A DNA stretch of 64,000 nucleotides, from positions 1 through 64,000 of the forward strand of contig CAYQSU010000009.1 of NCBI GenBank assembly GCA_964420325.1, read 5' to 3'. Of the stretch, positions 24,108 to 33,836 are shown piece after piece. Numbering within the stretch: the first letter of the stretch is position 1; each line of letters starts with the position of its first letter. Source of the stretch: CAYQSU01 sp964420325. Its GTDB lineage: Bacteria > Pseudomonadota > Alphaproteobacteria > Rhodospirillales > Defluviicoccaceae. The position numbers were made by a program, and so were the translations under genes. Below the pieces are notes generated by a model. The model saw only the letters and a list, made by a program, of their open reading frames with translations. It was not told the DNA's origin and made no database searches.

Positions 24108-24559
24108 GCGAGGTGGCGATCGTCGACACCTCGGTGCTGCTGAACGTTCTCGACGTGCCGGGATTCAATCAGGATCGAGTTGCCCTGTTGCGGGAGTTCA
24201 GATCTCTCATCGACAAGGGCACGAACATGCTCCTCCCGATGGCGGCGGTCTTCGCGGCGGGCAATCACATTGCCCAGCTCCGTGACGGCGGCAGCCGACG
24301 CCGCGACGCGCAACGCTTTTCCGATCAGGTGCGCGAAGCGCTCGACGGTGTCGCGCCATGGCAGCCGATGCGTTTCCCGACAGTCGAGGATGTCGGCACA
24401 TGGATCGATGGGTTCCCGGAGTCCGCCATGTGCGGACTGGGCATCGCCGACCTCAGCATCGTTAAGGAATGGGAAGCTGCTGTGGCCCGGCATCCCCTTT
24501 TGCGCGTCTACATCTGGTCGCTCGACAGAAACCTCATGGGTTATGACCGTAGGCCCTAA
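24104..24559 (+). CDS. PIN-domain-like protein, putative nuclease effector
   Basis: A 151-residue protein with a PIN-like fold: VAIVDTSVLLNVLD at the N-terminus (Asp8), GLGIADLSIVKEWE near residue 111 (Asp116) and WSLDRNLMGYD near the end (Asp141). PIN proteins are metal-dependent RNases, often toxins. In the segment PMAAVFAAGNHIAQL the residue where relatives usually carry Glu appears to be Ala51, so the metal site may be altered. It overlaps the ATPase gene (ATGA), so the two are translated together. A two-gene defence or toxin unit is likely but unproven. Confidence 0.75.
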   Translation: MSEVAIVDTSVLLNVLDVPGFNQDRVALLREFRSLIDKGTNMLLPMAAVFAAGNHIAQLRDGGSRRRDAQRFSDQVREALDGVAPWQPMRFPTVEDVGTWIDGFPESAMCGLGIADLSIVKEWEAAVARHPLLRVYIWSLDRNLMGYDRRP

Positions 24560-24647
24560 ATGGCCACGGAGCGGCCCGCCAGGGCCGGGGATCAAGGCTG
24601 ACTGCGGCCGACCGGCGTCAACGGCACCGGCGGTGGCGGCGGGGCGG

Positions 24648-25049
24648 TCAGGCGAGGGCGCGGGCGGCGAGCATGCCGAGGGTGGCGGCGAGCGCCGTCA
24701 CCGCGGCGCCCCAGAGCATGTCGACGACCGCGACCGAGAGCGGCCAGCCGGCGAGGGTCGCGAGGTTGGTGAGGTCGTAGGTGGCATAGGCGACGAGCCC
24801 CAACAGCGCACCGTACAGCGCCGCCGTCATCCACGACCCCGCCGCCAGCGCCGGGGCGACGGCGAAGACGACGATGCCCAGCACGTAGAGGAGGTAGAAC
24901 AGCAGCGCGGGAACCACATCGACGTCGTCGCGAAGGAGACCGCCGAGCCGGTCGCGGTAGAACGTCCGGGCGACGACGCCGAGCCAGACGAGATCGAGAA
25001 CGAGAAAGGCGACCGCGGCGGCGGCGTAGGCGGTGATCCAGGTGATCAT
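24648..25049 (-). CDS. DUF2177 family membrane protein
   Basis: A 133-residue protein with four hydrophobic helices and the family marks FLVLDLVWLGVVARTFY near the N-terminus and YATYDLTNLATLAGWPL in the middle. The start at 25049 (MITWITAY) fits the first helix. Function unknown. It stands alone downstream of a 310-base spacer from the AsmA-like gene on the same strand. Confidence 0.88.
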   Translation of the reverse strand: MITWITAYAAAAVAFLVLDLVWLGVVARTFYRDRLGGLLRDDVDVVPALLFYLLYVLGIVVFAVAPALAAGSWMTAALYGALLGLVAYATYDLTNLATLAGWPLSVAVVDMLWGAAVTALAATLGMLAARALA

Positions 25050-25359
25050 GCTCGTCGGCTCCCTGTCGTCCGGACTGCGGCGCGCGGATTCCCCGCTCTC
25101 TCCTCCCTTCTTACGCAGCGGACCCGCGATCGGCTCTCGGCGGCGGCGAATTCGGTGGCGGGACGGCACAGGTGCCGCCGCGATCGGCGGCCCGCGGCCC
25201 CCGGCTCGGACGAGACGATGGCGGCGCGATCAAGTGGTCGCCCTTCGGCAGGCGCCAGACGGTGAAGGGCTTCTCCGCGGATCGGGCGCTCTCGGCACCT
25301 GCCGCGCCCGCCTCGCTGTCCGGTCCGTCGCCCTGCGGACGACGGGCCGAGAGCCGTCG
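25050..25359. other. Intergenic region, nothing definite seen
   Basis: About 310 bases between the AsmA-like gene stop and the DUF2177 start, both on the reverse strand. It should contain the terminator of the first and the promoter of the second. I see no clear hairpin with a T-run, promoter boxes or coding pattern. Confidence 0.5.
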
Positions 25360-28300
25360 TCAGGGGCTCTCGTCGTTGCCCTGGATGCGGAGCGGCAGCT
25401 CCGGCGACCGGTCGTCGGTCGCGGCTCCGCCGAAGACGAGCAGCTCGCGAAGGTAGCCGGGCGCCAGGGCCGACAGCGCATTGACCGCGATGTCGGGCTT
25501 GTCGAGCGGCCCTTTCATCGTGTACGCGGCCGCGAACACGCCACCGCCCTTCTCGCCGCCGGTCAGCCACGGCCCGACCAGCGGCAGGTGGCCGAGCGCG
25601 CTGTTGATGGCGTACATCGGCACCACCGTGCCGCCGAGATCGAGCGTCCGGCTGGCGACGTCGAGGGTGCCCGAGGCGGTGAAGCCGAGCGAAAAGCCGG
25701 AGGCCCTGGCATCGCGGACCGAGAGGACGCCGTCGCTGAGGGTGAACGGCACCTCGAGGCGCGAGAACGACAGGCCGTCACTGCCGAGCGCGTCGCCGAG
25801 GCCGGTCAGGGCGACCGCACTCAACACCCTGGCCAGCACGGGTGCGTTCAATACCCGGTAGTCCCTGACCTCGAGCCGGCCGTCGAGAGGATGGCTCGGG
25901 CGATCGTCGGCGAAGCTGCCGCTGATCCTGAGCGTCCCGCCGCTCATGTTGTCGAAGACGCCGAGCGTTCGGAGCGCCGCGCCGGCGTTGGCGGCGCGCA
26001 CGTCGAGCACGCGGCCCGTGTCGTCTCCCCGGTCGATGGACGCGCTGATCGGGCTGCCGTCGTCCGCAAGGCCGTCCGCCCGCACCTTGCTCCAGATCCC
26101 CTCGGCGGTGCGGACGAACGTGCCCGAGAGCCGACCGATGCCCCGATCCTCGGTGAGCCAGAGGGTCTCGAGATCGACGGTCAACGCGGTCCCGCCGTCG
26201 TCCTCGACCACGTCGATGCCGCTGAAGATGCCGGCGTCGAGCTGCCGCCACAGCGGCGCGACATCGAGGGTCCTGCCGCGAACGACGGCGACCCAGCCGC
26301 CGTCGGAGAGGGGCCTCAGCCAGCCCGCGACATCGGACCGGCCGACCTCGAAGCGGGCGAGATCGACCCGCTCCAGCCGGTTCTCGCCATCGAAGTCCGC
26401 CGAGCCGGCGACGACGAGCCCTTCCCCTGTGAGCGAGAACTCGGGGATGCCGAACACCCGGTCGGGGCCGATGCGGCCGCTGATCCGGGCGGACGCGCCC
26501 TCTCCCCTGGCCTTGGTCCACCCCAGCACCGGGACCTCGACGCTGGTGTCCGCGAGGTCGAAGTCGGCTTCGACGACGCCGCCATCGGTCCACAGCTCGG
26601 TGAACCTCATCCGCGACTCCAGGCTGCCGTCGATGATCGTGCGCGGCAGCGCCGGCCGGCCGAACAACAGCCGCTGCACCTCGTCCCAGGCGGTCGCCGC
26701 AACCCGCACCTCGATCCGGCGGCGAAACGGCGCATCGGCGGAGAAGTTCTCGCGTCCGGCGATGCGGCCCTCGATCGATTCCATGCGCGCGACGCCTGCC
26801 AGATCGACGCCCTGCTTGTCGATGGCCATCGTGAGCGTGCCGTCGCTGATGTCGCGGCCGAGAACGGCGTCGGCGATGCGGACGTTCGCGAGATCGGCGG
26901 CGGCCGTGACCTCGATCTCGTCGAGCGCGAGGTCGTTGAGGAGGGGGAAGCGGAGGTTGAGGCGAACGGTGGCCCGACCATCGGTCCGCGCGGGCTCGAT
27001 GCCGACCGCGCGCGCGTAACCGAGGGGCTCGTGATCGATGAGGGCAAAGGCTTCCGGCACGGTTCCCTCGGCGACGACCGCGATCGACGCGATCTCCGCG
27101 TCACCGTCGAGGCCGGTCAGGTCGACGCGGCCTTCGCGCAGGACGACGCCCTCGGCCTGTCCGCTGCTCGTCGTGAACGAAAAGCGATCGGTGCCGAATG
27201 TCGCCGTGCCGCTGACGGCGCGGATCCTCGGCAGCGGCGGCAGGTAGTCGATCGAGAGGCCGTCGACGGCAAAGGCGCCGTCGAGCCGATGCACGGTCGT
27301 CTCGCCGTTCGCATCGACGCCCATTCCGAGGCCGAGGCGGAGCTCCGAGACGACGCCGTCGGAGAGATGCGCCGTCGACCAGTCATGGCCGCCCGGCACC
27401 AAGGCCCTCGGCCAGTAGCGTTCGAGGTCGTCGACGCGAAGCCCGGCCAGCGTTGCCTCGATCTCGGCGGCGAACGGCTCGACGGTGACCAGCCCGCTCG
27501 CCGCCGCCGTCGGACCGTCCAGGTCCAGCTCGAGCCGCGAAAGCTCCAGCCGGCCCTCGGTCCCGAGGTACCGTCCTTGCGCGAACGCCGACCGGAGGGG
27601 CAGTCGATGGCCGATCGGAGGCGGCAGGAGGACCGATGCCGGGTCGCGCAGGCCGAGCCGGAGCTCGTCGACCTCCAGCAGGTGCCCGGCCAGCCGATAG
27701 CGGCCGCGCCCGCCGAGTGCCTCAAGCGAGACCTCCTGGTCGAACGGAGGCCCGAGGAACAGGCTGCCGTCGAAGGCGATCTGCGCGTGGTCGATGTCGA
27801 GTCGACCGGCGACCTCGTCGTACCGCCCCCTCAGCGCGAACTCCCTGACGGCGGTCCGCTGTGCCCACGGCAGCAGTCCAAGCTCTGCCGCAATGGGCAC
27901 CGGCAGCGCCAGATGACCCGCTCCCCCGGAGAGATCGAAGCCGACACTTTCGAGCATCCGCCCGGCGCGGGCGGAGACGGTGATGGTGCCGCGGACCGGG
28001 GCGTCGACGGCATCGAGGATGCGCAGCGGAGGGGCGATCCGCGCGTACGCGGCGGGCCTCAGCGAGCCGAACGCGAGGGCCAGGTCCAGCCGTTCGTCGG
28101 GGCCGGAGTATTCGCCCATCACGACGACGTCGGCCGGCGCGCCGTCGGCGACCAGGGTGAGAAGGATCTCGCACTTGAGGCCGGCATCGATCCGCCACAG
28201 CCGCGCGTGGCTGACGGGCGCCCGCCATGGTGTGCCGAGCCGGCTGTCCTCGATCGCGAGGTTTCCGTCGATGACGTCGATGCGCTCCAGATAGCTCATC

Positions 28301-28785
28301 GCCCGCCCGGGTGCCGGAGGCGCCAGCAGCTCTCTTAGGATGCCGTTGAGCAGGTCTTCGGATGCAGATGTCTCTTCGAGCAGCACCTGATACCGCGGCC
28401 CATCGAGGCGCAGCCGAAGGGTCGGACGATAAAGCGTGATCTCGGCGGGCGCGAGAAGGCCACGGGCCATCGCCCGCGCGCTCAGAGACAGCGAAAGCTC
28501 CGGCACCCGGGCCAGCACCCTGCCCTCCGCATCGACGGCGCGGGCATTGACGAGATGAAGGCCCAGCGTCCGCTCCCATCCCTCCCAGGCGATGACGGTA
28601 TCGTCGAGGCGGATGCGGAAAGCGGTGTGCCTCTCGTTGAGCACGTCCTCGACGACCGGCGTCAGGAACGCCAGCGATACCGGACCCTGGGACAGGCGCC
28701 AGGCGGCAAGGAGAGCGATCACGGCGAGGCCTGCGGCCAATCCCGCCAGCAAACGCAGACAGACGCGGGCGGCGGGCCGGATCAC
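25360..28785 (-). CDS. AsmA/YhdP-like large envelope protein
   Basis: An 1141-residue protein with an N-terminal membrane anchor (about 8-30, LRLLAGLAAGLAVIALLAAW) and a very long beta-rich periplasmic part. DUF3971-like sequence fills the middle, and the C-terminal AsmA-like part has ADDRPSHPLDGRLEVRDYRV and LARVLSAVALTGLGD. This is the architecture of YhdP/AsmA-like proteins, which form a bridge for phospholipids toward the outer membrane. GTG start at 28785. It is divergent from glnE with only about 80 bases between, so their promoters are packed together. Confidence 0.85.
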   Translation of the reverse strand: MIRPAARVCLRLLAGLAAGLAVIALLAAWRLSQGPVSLAFLTPVVEDVLNERHTAFRIRLDDTVIAWEGWERTLGLHLVNARAVDAEGRVLARVPELSLSLSARAMARGLLAPAEITLYRPTLRLRLDGPRYQVLLEETSASEDLLNGILRELLAPPAPGRAMSYLERIDVIDGNLAIEDSRLGTPWRAPVSHARLWRIDAGLKCEILLTLVADGAPADVVVMGEYSGPDERLDLALAFGSLRPAAYARIAPPLRILDAVDAPVRGTITVSARAGRMLESVGFDLSGGAGHLALPVPIAAELGLLPWAQRTAVREFALRGRYDEVAGRLDIDHAQIAFDGSLFLGPPFDQEVSLEALGGRGRYRLAGHLLEVDELRLGLRDPASVLLPPPIGHRLPLRSAFAQGRYLGTEGRLELSRLELDLDGPTAAASGLVTVEPFAAEIEATLAGLRVDDLERYWPRALVPGGHDWSTAHLSDGVVSELRLGLGMGVDANGETTVHRLDGAFAVDGLSIDYLPPLPRIRAVSGTATFGTDRFSFTTSSGQAEGVVLREGRVDLTGLDGDAEIASIAVVAEGTVPEAFALIDHEPLGYARAVGIEPARTDGRATVRLNLRFPLLNDLALDEIEVTAAADLANVRIADAVLGRDISDGTLTMAIDKQGVDLAGVARMESIEGRIAGRENFSADAPFRRRIEVRVAATAWDEVQRLLFGRPALPRTIIDGSLESRMRFTELWTDGGVVEADFDLADTSVEVPVLGWTKARGEGASARISGRIGPDRVFGIPEFSLTGEGLVVAGSADFDGENRLERVDLARFEVGRSDVAGWLRPLSDGGWVAVVRGRTLDVAPLWRQLDAGIFSGIDVVEDDGGTALTVDLETLWLTEDRGIGRLSGTFVRTAEGIWSKVRADGLADDGSPISASIDRGDDTGRVLDVRAANAGAALRTLGVFDNMSGGTLRISGSFADDRPSHPLDGRLEVRDYRVLNAPVLARVLSAVALTGLGDALGSDGLSFSRLEVPFTLSDGVLSVRDARASGFSLGFTASGTLDVASRTLDLGGTVVPMYAINSALGHLPLVGPWLTGGEKGGGVFAAAYTMKGPLDKPDIAVNALSALAPGYLRELLVFGGAATDDRSPELPLRIQGNDESP

Positions 28786-28866
28786 CGCTTCCCTTTCATC
28801 GCACCATCAGGACCTTGACCGTCGGCAGCGGTCGCCGCAGTGTGCGGGATAACGGCACAAAAGGAC

Positions 28867-31800
28867 ATGACCAAAATCGGCGCTTCCTCGAGATCCGAAA
28901 CCGTGCCCGCGCCGGCCGACCGCGAACAGGCCAGAATCGGTCTCGAGAGGTGGCGGGACGCCGTCGCTCGGACCGGCGACAAAGGACTCGAGGCGCTCGC
29001 CGCGACGATCCTCCGGGATGCGGACCGGCGCCGTCTTCTCGAGGCCCTGTTCGGAAACAGCCCCTTCCTCACCGCCGCCGCCGAGCGCGACCCGGGGTTT
29101 ACGGTCGCCCTCCTCGTTGAAGGGCCCGACGAGGCCCGCGGCCGGATCATGGCCGACGTCAGCGGCGTCCGCGACCGATGCTTCGCCCGCGAAGATCCCT
29201 CACGGCCGCTCCGCCTCGCCAAGGGTCGCGTCGCCCTGGCGACCGCCGTCGCCGACATCGCCGGCATGTGGCCACTGGAAACGGTCACTGCCGTTCTCTC
29301 GGACTTCGCCGAGGCGGCTCTTCGCTGCGCCGCGGTCTATCTCCTCCTCGATGCGGCCGAGCGGGGGGTCCTGAGCCTGCCGCATCCCGAGGATCCCGAG
29401 CGCGACTCGGGCCTCATCGTTCTCGGCATGGGCAAGCTGGGCTCGCGCGAGCTCAACTACTCCAGCGACATCGACCTCATCGTGTTCTTCGACGCGCAGC
29501 GGATCGTAACCGCCGAGCCCGACGCGCTGCAACACCACTTCGTGCGCATCACCCGGGACCTGGTGCGGATCATCAATCAGCGCACCTCCGATGGCTACGT
29601 GTTTCGCACCGATCTGCGCTTGCGGCCCGATCCCGGGGCGACGCCTCTCGCCATCTCCGTTAGGGCGGCCGAGACCTACTATGAGACGCTCGGCCAGAAC
29701 TGGGAGCGGGCGGCGTTCATCAAGGCGCGCCCGGTGGCCGGCGACGATCAAGCGGCACGAGATTTCCTCCAGCATCTGACACCCTACGTCTGGCGCAAGC
29801 ACCTCGATTTCGCGGCGATCCAGGACATCCATTCGATCAAGCGGCAGATCATCTCCCACCGAGGCGGCGGCAGGATCGCGGTGGCCGGACACAACATCAA
29901 GCTCGGGCGCGGCGGCATCCGCGAGATCGAGTTCTTTGCCCAGACGCAGCAACTGATCTGGGGCGGGAGGGTGCCGGAGGTGCGGGCCGGCGCGACCGCC
30001 GATGCGCTGATCGCGCTGGCGGCGGGCGGCAAAATCGCTTCGGAGACGGCGGAGCGGCTCATCGCCGACTACCGCTTCCTTCGCCGCGTCGAGCACCGGC
30101 TGCAGATGATCAACGACGAGCAGACGCACACCCTTCCCCACTCCGAGCATGGCCGCACCCATCTCGCGACCTTCCTCGGCTATCCGAGCAGGAATGCCTT
30201 CGAGAGCGCGCTTCTCGACCACCTGCGGGACGTGGAGACCCACTACGCGGGCCTGTTCGAGGATGCTCCGGCGCTGAGCTCGGACAGCGGCGTCGGCGGC
30301 AATCTGGTGTTCACCGGCGGCGAGTCCGACCCCGAGACCCTCGCGACCCTCGAGCGGTTGGGCTTCCGTCATCCGGAGACGGTCGATGCCGCGGTCCGCG
30401 GCTGGCATCACGGGCGCTGCCGGGCGATGCGCAGCGCGCGCGCGCGGGAGGTTCTGACGGAGCTCATGCCCCTGCTCCTCAAGTCGCTCGCGGGAACGCC
30501 GGATCCCGATGCCGCGTTCCTCGCCTTCGACACGTTCCTGTCCGGCCTTCCCGCCGGCGTGCAGCTGTTCTCGATGTTTCACTCGCACCCGAAGCTGCTC
30601 GAGCTGGTGGCCGAGATCATGGGCGGAGCGCCCAGGCTGGCCCGGCATCTGACCCGGAGTCCCTCCATCCTCGAAGGCGTGCTCGCCGGCGATTTTTTCG
30701 AGCCGCCCCCTGCGCCCGCACACCTTGCCCGGGAGCTCAACGCCTCGTTGGCGCAGGCCCGGGATTTCGAGGACGTGCTCGACCGCAGCCGCCGCTGGGC
30801 CAAGGACCGGAGGTTTCAGGTCGGGGTGCAGAGCCTGCGCCGCCTCCTCGACACCGAGGCGGCCGCCGCAGCGCTCAGCAACGTCGCGGAGGTGGCGGTG
30901 CGCGCCCTCCATCCGCGGGTCAAGGCCGATTTCGCGCGCCAGCACGGCCGCGTCGAGGGCTGCGACATGGCGATCATCGCCCTCGGCAAGCTGGGCGGCC
31001 GTGAGATGACGCCGACATCGGACCTGGACCTGATCTTCGTCTATGCGACGCCGCCGCCGGACGCCATCTCCGACGGCGTCCGACCACTGGCCGCAAGCCA
31101 GTACTTTGCGCGATTGAGCCAGCGTCTGATCAACGCCATCACCGCGCCGACGGCCGAGGGCGTGCTCTTCGAGGTCGACATGCGGCTGAGGCCGTCCGGC
31201 AAGGCCGGCCCGATCGCCGTCAGCTTCGAATCGTTTCGAAGATACCAGCGCGAGCAGGCCTGGACCTGGGAGCGCATGGCGCTCACCCGTACCCGGGTGA
31301 TCGCCGGCCCTCCGGCCCTCGCCGGTGCGATCGAGGGCGTGATCCGGGAGGTGCTGACGGACGCGCCCGCGCCGCCGACGCTGCTCGCCGACGTCGCCGA
31401 GATGCGGGCGCGGATCGATGCCGAGCACCACACCGAGTCGCTGTGGGAAGTGAAGTACCTGCGCGGCGGGCTCGTCGATGTGGAGTTCATCGCACAGTAT
31501 CTGCAGCTCCTCCATGCCCCTTCCCATCCCCAGGTGCTGTCGCCGAGCACGAGGGCCGCCTTGCGGGCCCTGCGCGAAGCCGGGCTCCTGGAGCCGTCGG
31601 TTGCCGACGACCTCGTTGCGGCGCTGCGGCTGTGGCAGGCGATCCAGCATCGCGTTCGCCTGACCTTGAGTGGCACGATCACGGCGCTCGGCGCCGACGA
31701 TGCGCCCGAGGTCCTTCGCCGGGCCCTCGACGGGGTCGAGGGGCTGGCGTTCGCCGATCTGGCGAACCGGGCGAGGGCAACGGCCGACCGCGTCCACCGG

Positions 31801-31878
31801 CACTTCGTCGACCTCATCGAAGGTCCGGCCGCGGAGCGGCACGGTGCCGAGGTTCTGTCGGCCGATGACCGCCGCTGA
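28867..31878 (+). CDS. glnE: Bifunctional glutamine synthetase adenylyltransferase/deadenylase
   Basis: A protein of about 1003 residues with two nucleotidyl-transferase halves. The first has LGMGKLGSRELNYSSDIDLI near residue 190, the second IALGKLGGREMTPTSDLDLI near residue 700; each carries the DxD catalytic pair. GlnE controls glutamine synthetase by adding and removing AMP under PII signals. The ATG at 28867 is taken; GTG at 28840 is also possible and adds nine residues. Divergent from the AsmA-like gene. Confidence 0.96.
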   Translation: MTKIGASSRSETVPAPADREQARIGLERWRDAVARTGDKGLEALAATILRDADRRRLLEALFGNSPFLTAAAERDPGFTVALLVEGPDEARGRIMADVSGVRDRCFAREDPSRPLRLAKGRVALATAVADIAGMWPLETVTAVLSDFAEAALRCAAVYLLLDAAERGVLSLPHPEDPERDSGLIVLGMGKLGSRELNYSSDIDLIVFFDAQRIVTAEPDALQHHFVRITRDLVRIINQRTSDGYVFRTDLRLRPDPGATPLAISVRAAETYYETLGQNWERAAFIKARPVAGDDQAARDFLQHLTPYVWRKHLDFAAIQDIHSIKRQIISHRGGGRIAVAGHNIKLGRGGIREIEFFAQTQQLIWGGRVPEVRAGATADALIALAAGGKIASETAERLIADYRFLRRVEHRLQMINDEQTHTLPHSEHGRTHLATFLGYPSRNAFESALLDHLRDVETHYAGLFEDAPALSSDSGVGGNLVFTGGESDPETLATLERLGFRHPETVDAAVRGWHHGRCRAMRSARAREVLTELMPLLLKSLAGTPDPDAAFLAFDTFLSGLPAGVQLFSMFHSHPKLLELVAEIMGGAPRLARHLTRSPSILEGVLAGDFFEPPPAPAHLARELNASLAQARDFEDVLDRSRRWAKDRRFQVGVQSLRRLLDTEAAAAALSNVAEVAVRALHPRVKADFARQHGRVEGCDMAIIALGKLGGREMTPTSDLDLIFVYATPPPDAISDGVRPLAASQYFARLSQRLINAITAPTAEGVLFEVDMRLRPSGKAGPIAVSFESFRRYQREQAWTWERMALTRTRVIAGPPALAGAIEGVIREVLTDAPAPPTLLADVAEMRARIDAEHHTESLWEVKYLRGGLVDVEFIAQYLQLLHAPSHPQVLSPSTRAALRALREAGLLEPSVADDLVAALRLWQAIQHRVRLTLSGTITALGADDAPEVLRRALDGVEGLAFADLANRARATADRVHRHFVDLIEGPAAERHGAEVLSADDRR

Positions 31879-32003
31879 TGGACCCGTCCGGCGCGAACGC
31901 GCGAACATCCGCGTCACGCGCATTGCGCTCGCTTTCCCAATTTGTTAGGCAGAGGGAACGCGCCGCTCGGGCGGCCAAATCCGGACAAAGAGAGGGGAGG
32001 GTC

Positions 32004-32465
32004 ATGGCTGGCAAGGAGATCGACAAAACCGCCGTCGTCGCGGTGTTGAACCGAATCCTGGAGGCGGAGCTCGCCGGAGTCATGCGATACACGCACTACT
32101 CCTTCATGGTGTTCGGCTACAGCCGCATCCCGATCATCAAGTGGCTGAGGTCCCAGGCCGAGGAATCGCTGCTTCACGCGCAACAGGCGGGAGAGACGAT
32201 CACGCTCCTGGGAGGTCACCCGTCCCTCGGCATCGGCAAGCTCCTCGAAAGCCAGGAGCATGACATCGGCACCATTCTCGCCGAGTCGCTGGAGCACGAG
32301 AAGGCGGCGCTCGAGCTCTACGAGCAGCTTCTCACCACGGTCGAGGGCCGCAACGTCATGCTCGAGGAGTACGCCCGGACGATGATCGCGGAGGAGATGC
32401 GGCACATCGGCGAGGTCGACAAGATGCTGCGTCAGCCGGGCGGCACGGGCACCTTAATCTTCTGA
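32004..32465 (+). CDS. Bacterioferritin-family (ferritin-like) protein
   Basis: A 153-residue four-helix protein with ferritin-like ligands: LEAELAGVMRYTHYS near 18-32, AEESLLHAQQAGE near 53-65, EHEKAALELYEQL near 96 and EEMRHIGEVDKML near 133. It may store iron or protect DNA as bacterioferritin does. A strong AGGGGAGGG site precedes the ATG at 32004. No bacterioferritin-associated ferredoxin is adjacent. Stands alone after glnE. Confidence 0.85.
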   Translation: MAGKEIDKTAVVAVLNRILEAELAGVMRYTHYSFMVFGYSRIPIIKWLRSQAEESLLHAQQAGETITLLGGHPSLGIGKLLESQEHDIGTILAESLEHEKAALELYEQLLTTVEGRNVMLEEYARTMIAEEMRHIGEVDKMLRQPGGTGTLIF

Positions 32466-32558
32466 TAACCCGTCCGGCCGTAGCCTCTGTGCGCTGCGGC
32501 GTCCCGGGCGGGCGCCCGCGAGCCTGCCTCGAGACAACCGCGACTGGCCGAGACGCCG

Positions 32559-33179
32559 ATGCCGGAGACGGCCACACCCAGCGACGAACCCTTGTCCTCG
32601 CAGGCGGTCTCCGGGGACGCACGCCAGGGTGGCGGCGGCGAGGTCGGTCCGCACGGCGCCCGTCGCGCCTTCGACCGGATTTGCGGCCCCCTGCGTCAGG
32701 CCATCGGCCGGATCGGCGCGACCGGCAAGGCGGTGGCGCTCAAGGCGGCTCTCGACCGGCACCGGCGGGTCGTCATCCCGGCCGTCCTCGGTCTCGTGGG
32801 CATCGCCGCCGCCGGCCTGCTGGCGGTTGCGGGCACCGGAGGTGGCGGCGGACCAACGGTGGTCGTGGACCTCGAGCGCTCGGTCCTGCGCGAGTTTCCG
32901 GAGGTGATCACCGACCTTCGATCGGTGAGAGGGCGGCCGCAGTACGTCAAGCTGGTGTTCGTCGTCGATGTGGGGGAGGCCGGCGCGAAGCGGCTGCAGA
33001 AGACCGAAACGATGATCCTCAATGATCTGCAGACGCGGCTGAGGGAGTACGAACGCGCCGACCTGACCGGCGAGGCCGGCTCGAAGCGACTGCGCGAGGA
33101 CCTGATCGCGATCGTCAACAAGGCCGTCGCCCCCTCCCGAGTGAACGACATCCTGTTCAAACAGCTCCTGTTGAACTGA
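32559..33179 (+). CDS. FliL-like protein
   Basis: A 206-residue protein with a disordered, charged N-terminus, one membrane helix at about 71-92 and a periplasmic FliL-like domain: VVVDLERSVLREFPEVI, RPQYVKLVFVVDVG, then VNKAVAPSRVNDILFKQLL at the end. FliL binds the flagellar motor in many bacteria. No flagellar genes surround it. It could be a divergent FliL or a related stomatin-like partner protein; a motor role is only suggested. Confidence 0.75.
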   Translation: MPETATPSDEPLSSQAVSGDARQGGGGEVGPHGARRAFDRICGPLRQAIGRIGATGKAVALKAALDRHRRVVIPAVLGLVGIAAAGLLAVAGTGGGGGPTVVVDLERSVLREFPEVITDLRSVRGRPQYVKLVFVVDVGEAGAKRLQKTETMILNDLQTRLREYERADLTGEAGSKRLREDLIAIVNKAVAPSRVNDILFKQLLLN

Positions 33180-33294
33180 CTGGCGCCGATTCGGCTCGCG
33201 AGTGGGACCGCCCGCCGCCCGTTCGCCGAGCGGCCCCGCGGCCTCGGGCCAGATCCGCCTCAGGCCGCGGGATCGACGAGGTGGGGTTGGAAGC

Positions 33295-33576
33295 CTACTT
33301 GCGCAGGGACTTCTGGAACATCCGGTCGGACCGTTCGGAGGCCGCGCGGGCCTCGGCCGCAGCCTTCTCGGCCGCTGCCGCCGCCCGCTCCGCCGCCTGC
33401 GCCGCCCGCATCGATGCGTCGCGTGCGCCAACGACGTCCTTTTGCAGGGCCCCGACGTCGCTGCGCAGGCCGTTCACCTCGGTGCGAAGCTGGTCGACCT
33501 CGCTCTGAGAGGCGCAACCAACCAATGCCAGCATGCCAACTCCCGCCATCAGCGGCAAAGATCGGCGCAGATTCAT
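33295..33576 (-). CDS. Alanine-zipper lipoprotein (Lpp/OprI-like)
   Basis: A 93-residue lipoprotein. The signal peptide ends in ALVGC, a lipobox, with Cys near residue 21. After it come heptad-like repeats and a long Ala-rich coil (AAQAAERAAAAAEKAAAEAR), then a basic end FQKSLRK that could link to peptidoglycan. This resembles the Lpp/OprI class of outer-membrane lipoproteins. The ATG at 33576 is chosen because GAGGAG lies eight bases away; ATG at 33582 is closer than normal. Confidence 0.85.
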   Translation of the reverse strand: MNLRRSLPLMAGVGMLALVGCASQSEVDQLRTEVNGLRSDVGALQKDVVGARDASMRAAQAAERAAAAAEKAAAEARAASERSDRMFQKSLRK

Positions 33577-33836
33577 CGTCATCTCTCCTCGCGCGTCCAG
33601 ATACCGAAAGCCGGCGATCGCCATCGGAGAGGCGCTTCCGGCGCCGTCGTCCGTTGACCACCGCTTGATGCCGCTGCTTCGTGCAGGGCGGCCGGACCAT
33701 AGCCCGTAGGCCGGCACGACGCAAGCCGTGCCCGGCTCCGGAAATCCCGGATCGATCGGGGCGAGGTTGCGAGCGCCGAAGGGTGATGGGCGCGGAGCGA
33801 CGGCGGCGGCCGCGTCGCGCCATGCATCCGAGGCGG

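Noticed and set aside
25111..25359. In-frame open stretch after the AsmA-like stop, possible read-through extension
   Set aside because: Pro/Arg-rich with no pattern; the family normally ends near the actual stop.
25033..28338. Very long open frame on the forward strand opposite the AsmA-like gene
   Set aside because: High-GC DNA leaves the opposite strand open. The translation is Arg/Gly/Asp-rich with no domain, while the reverse strand has a clear protein family.
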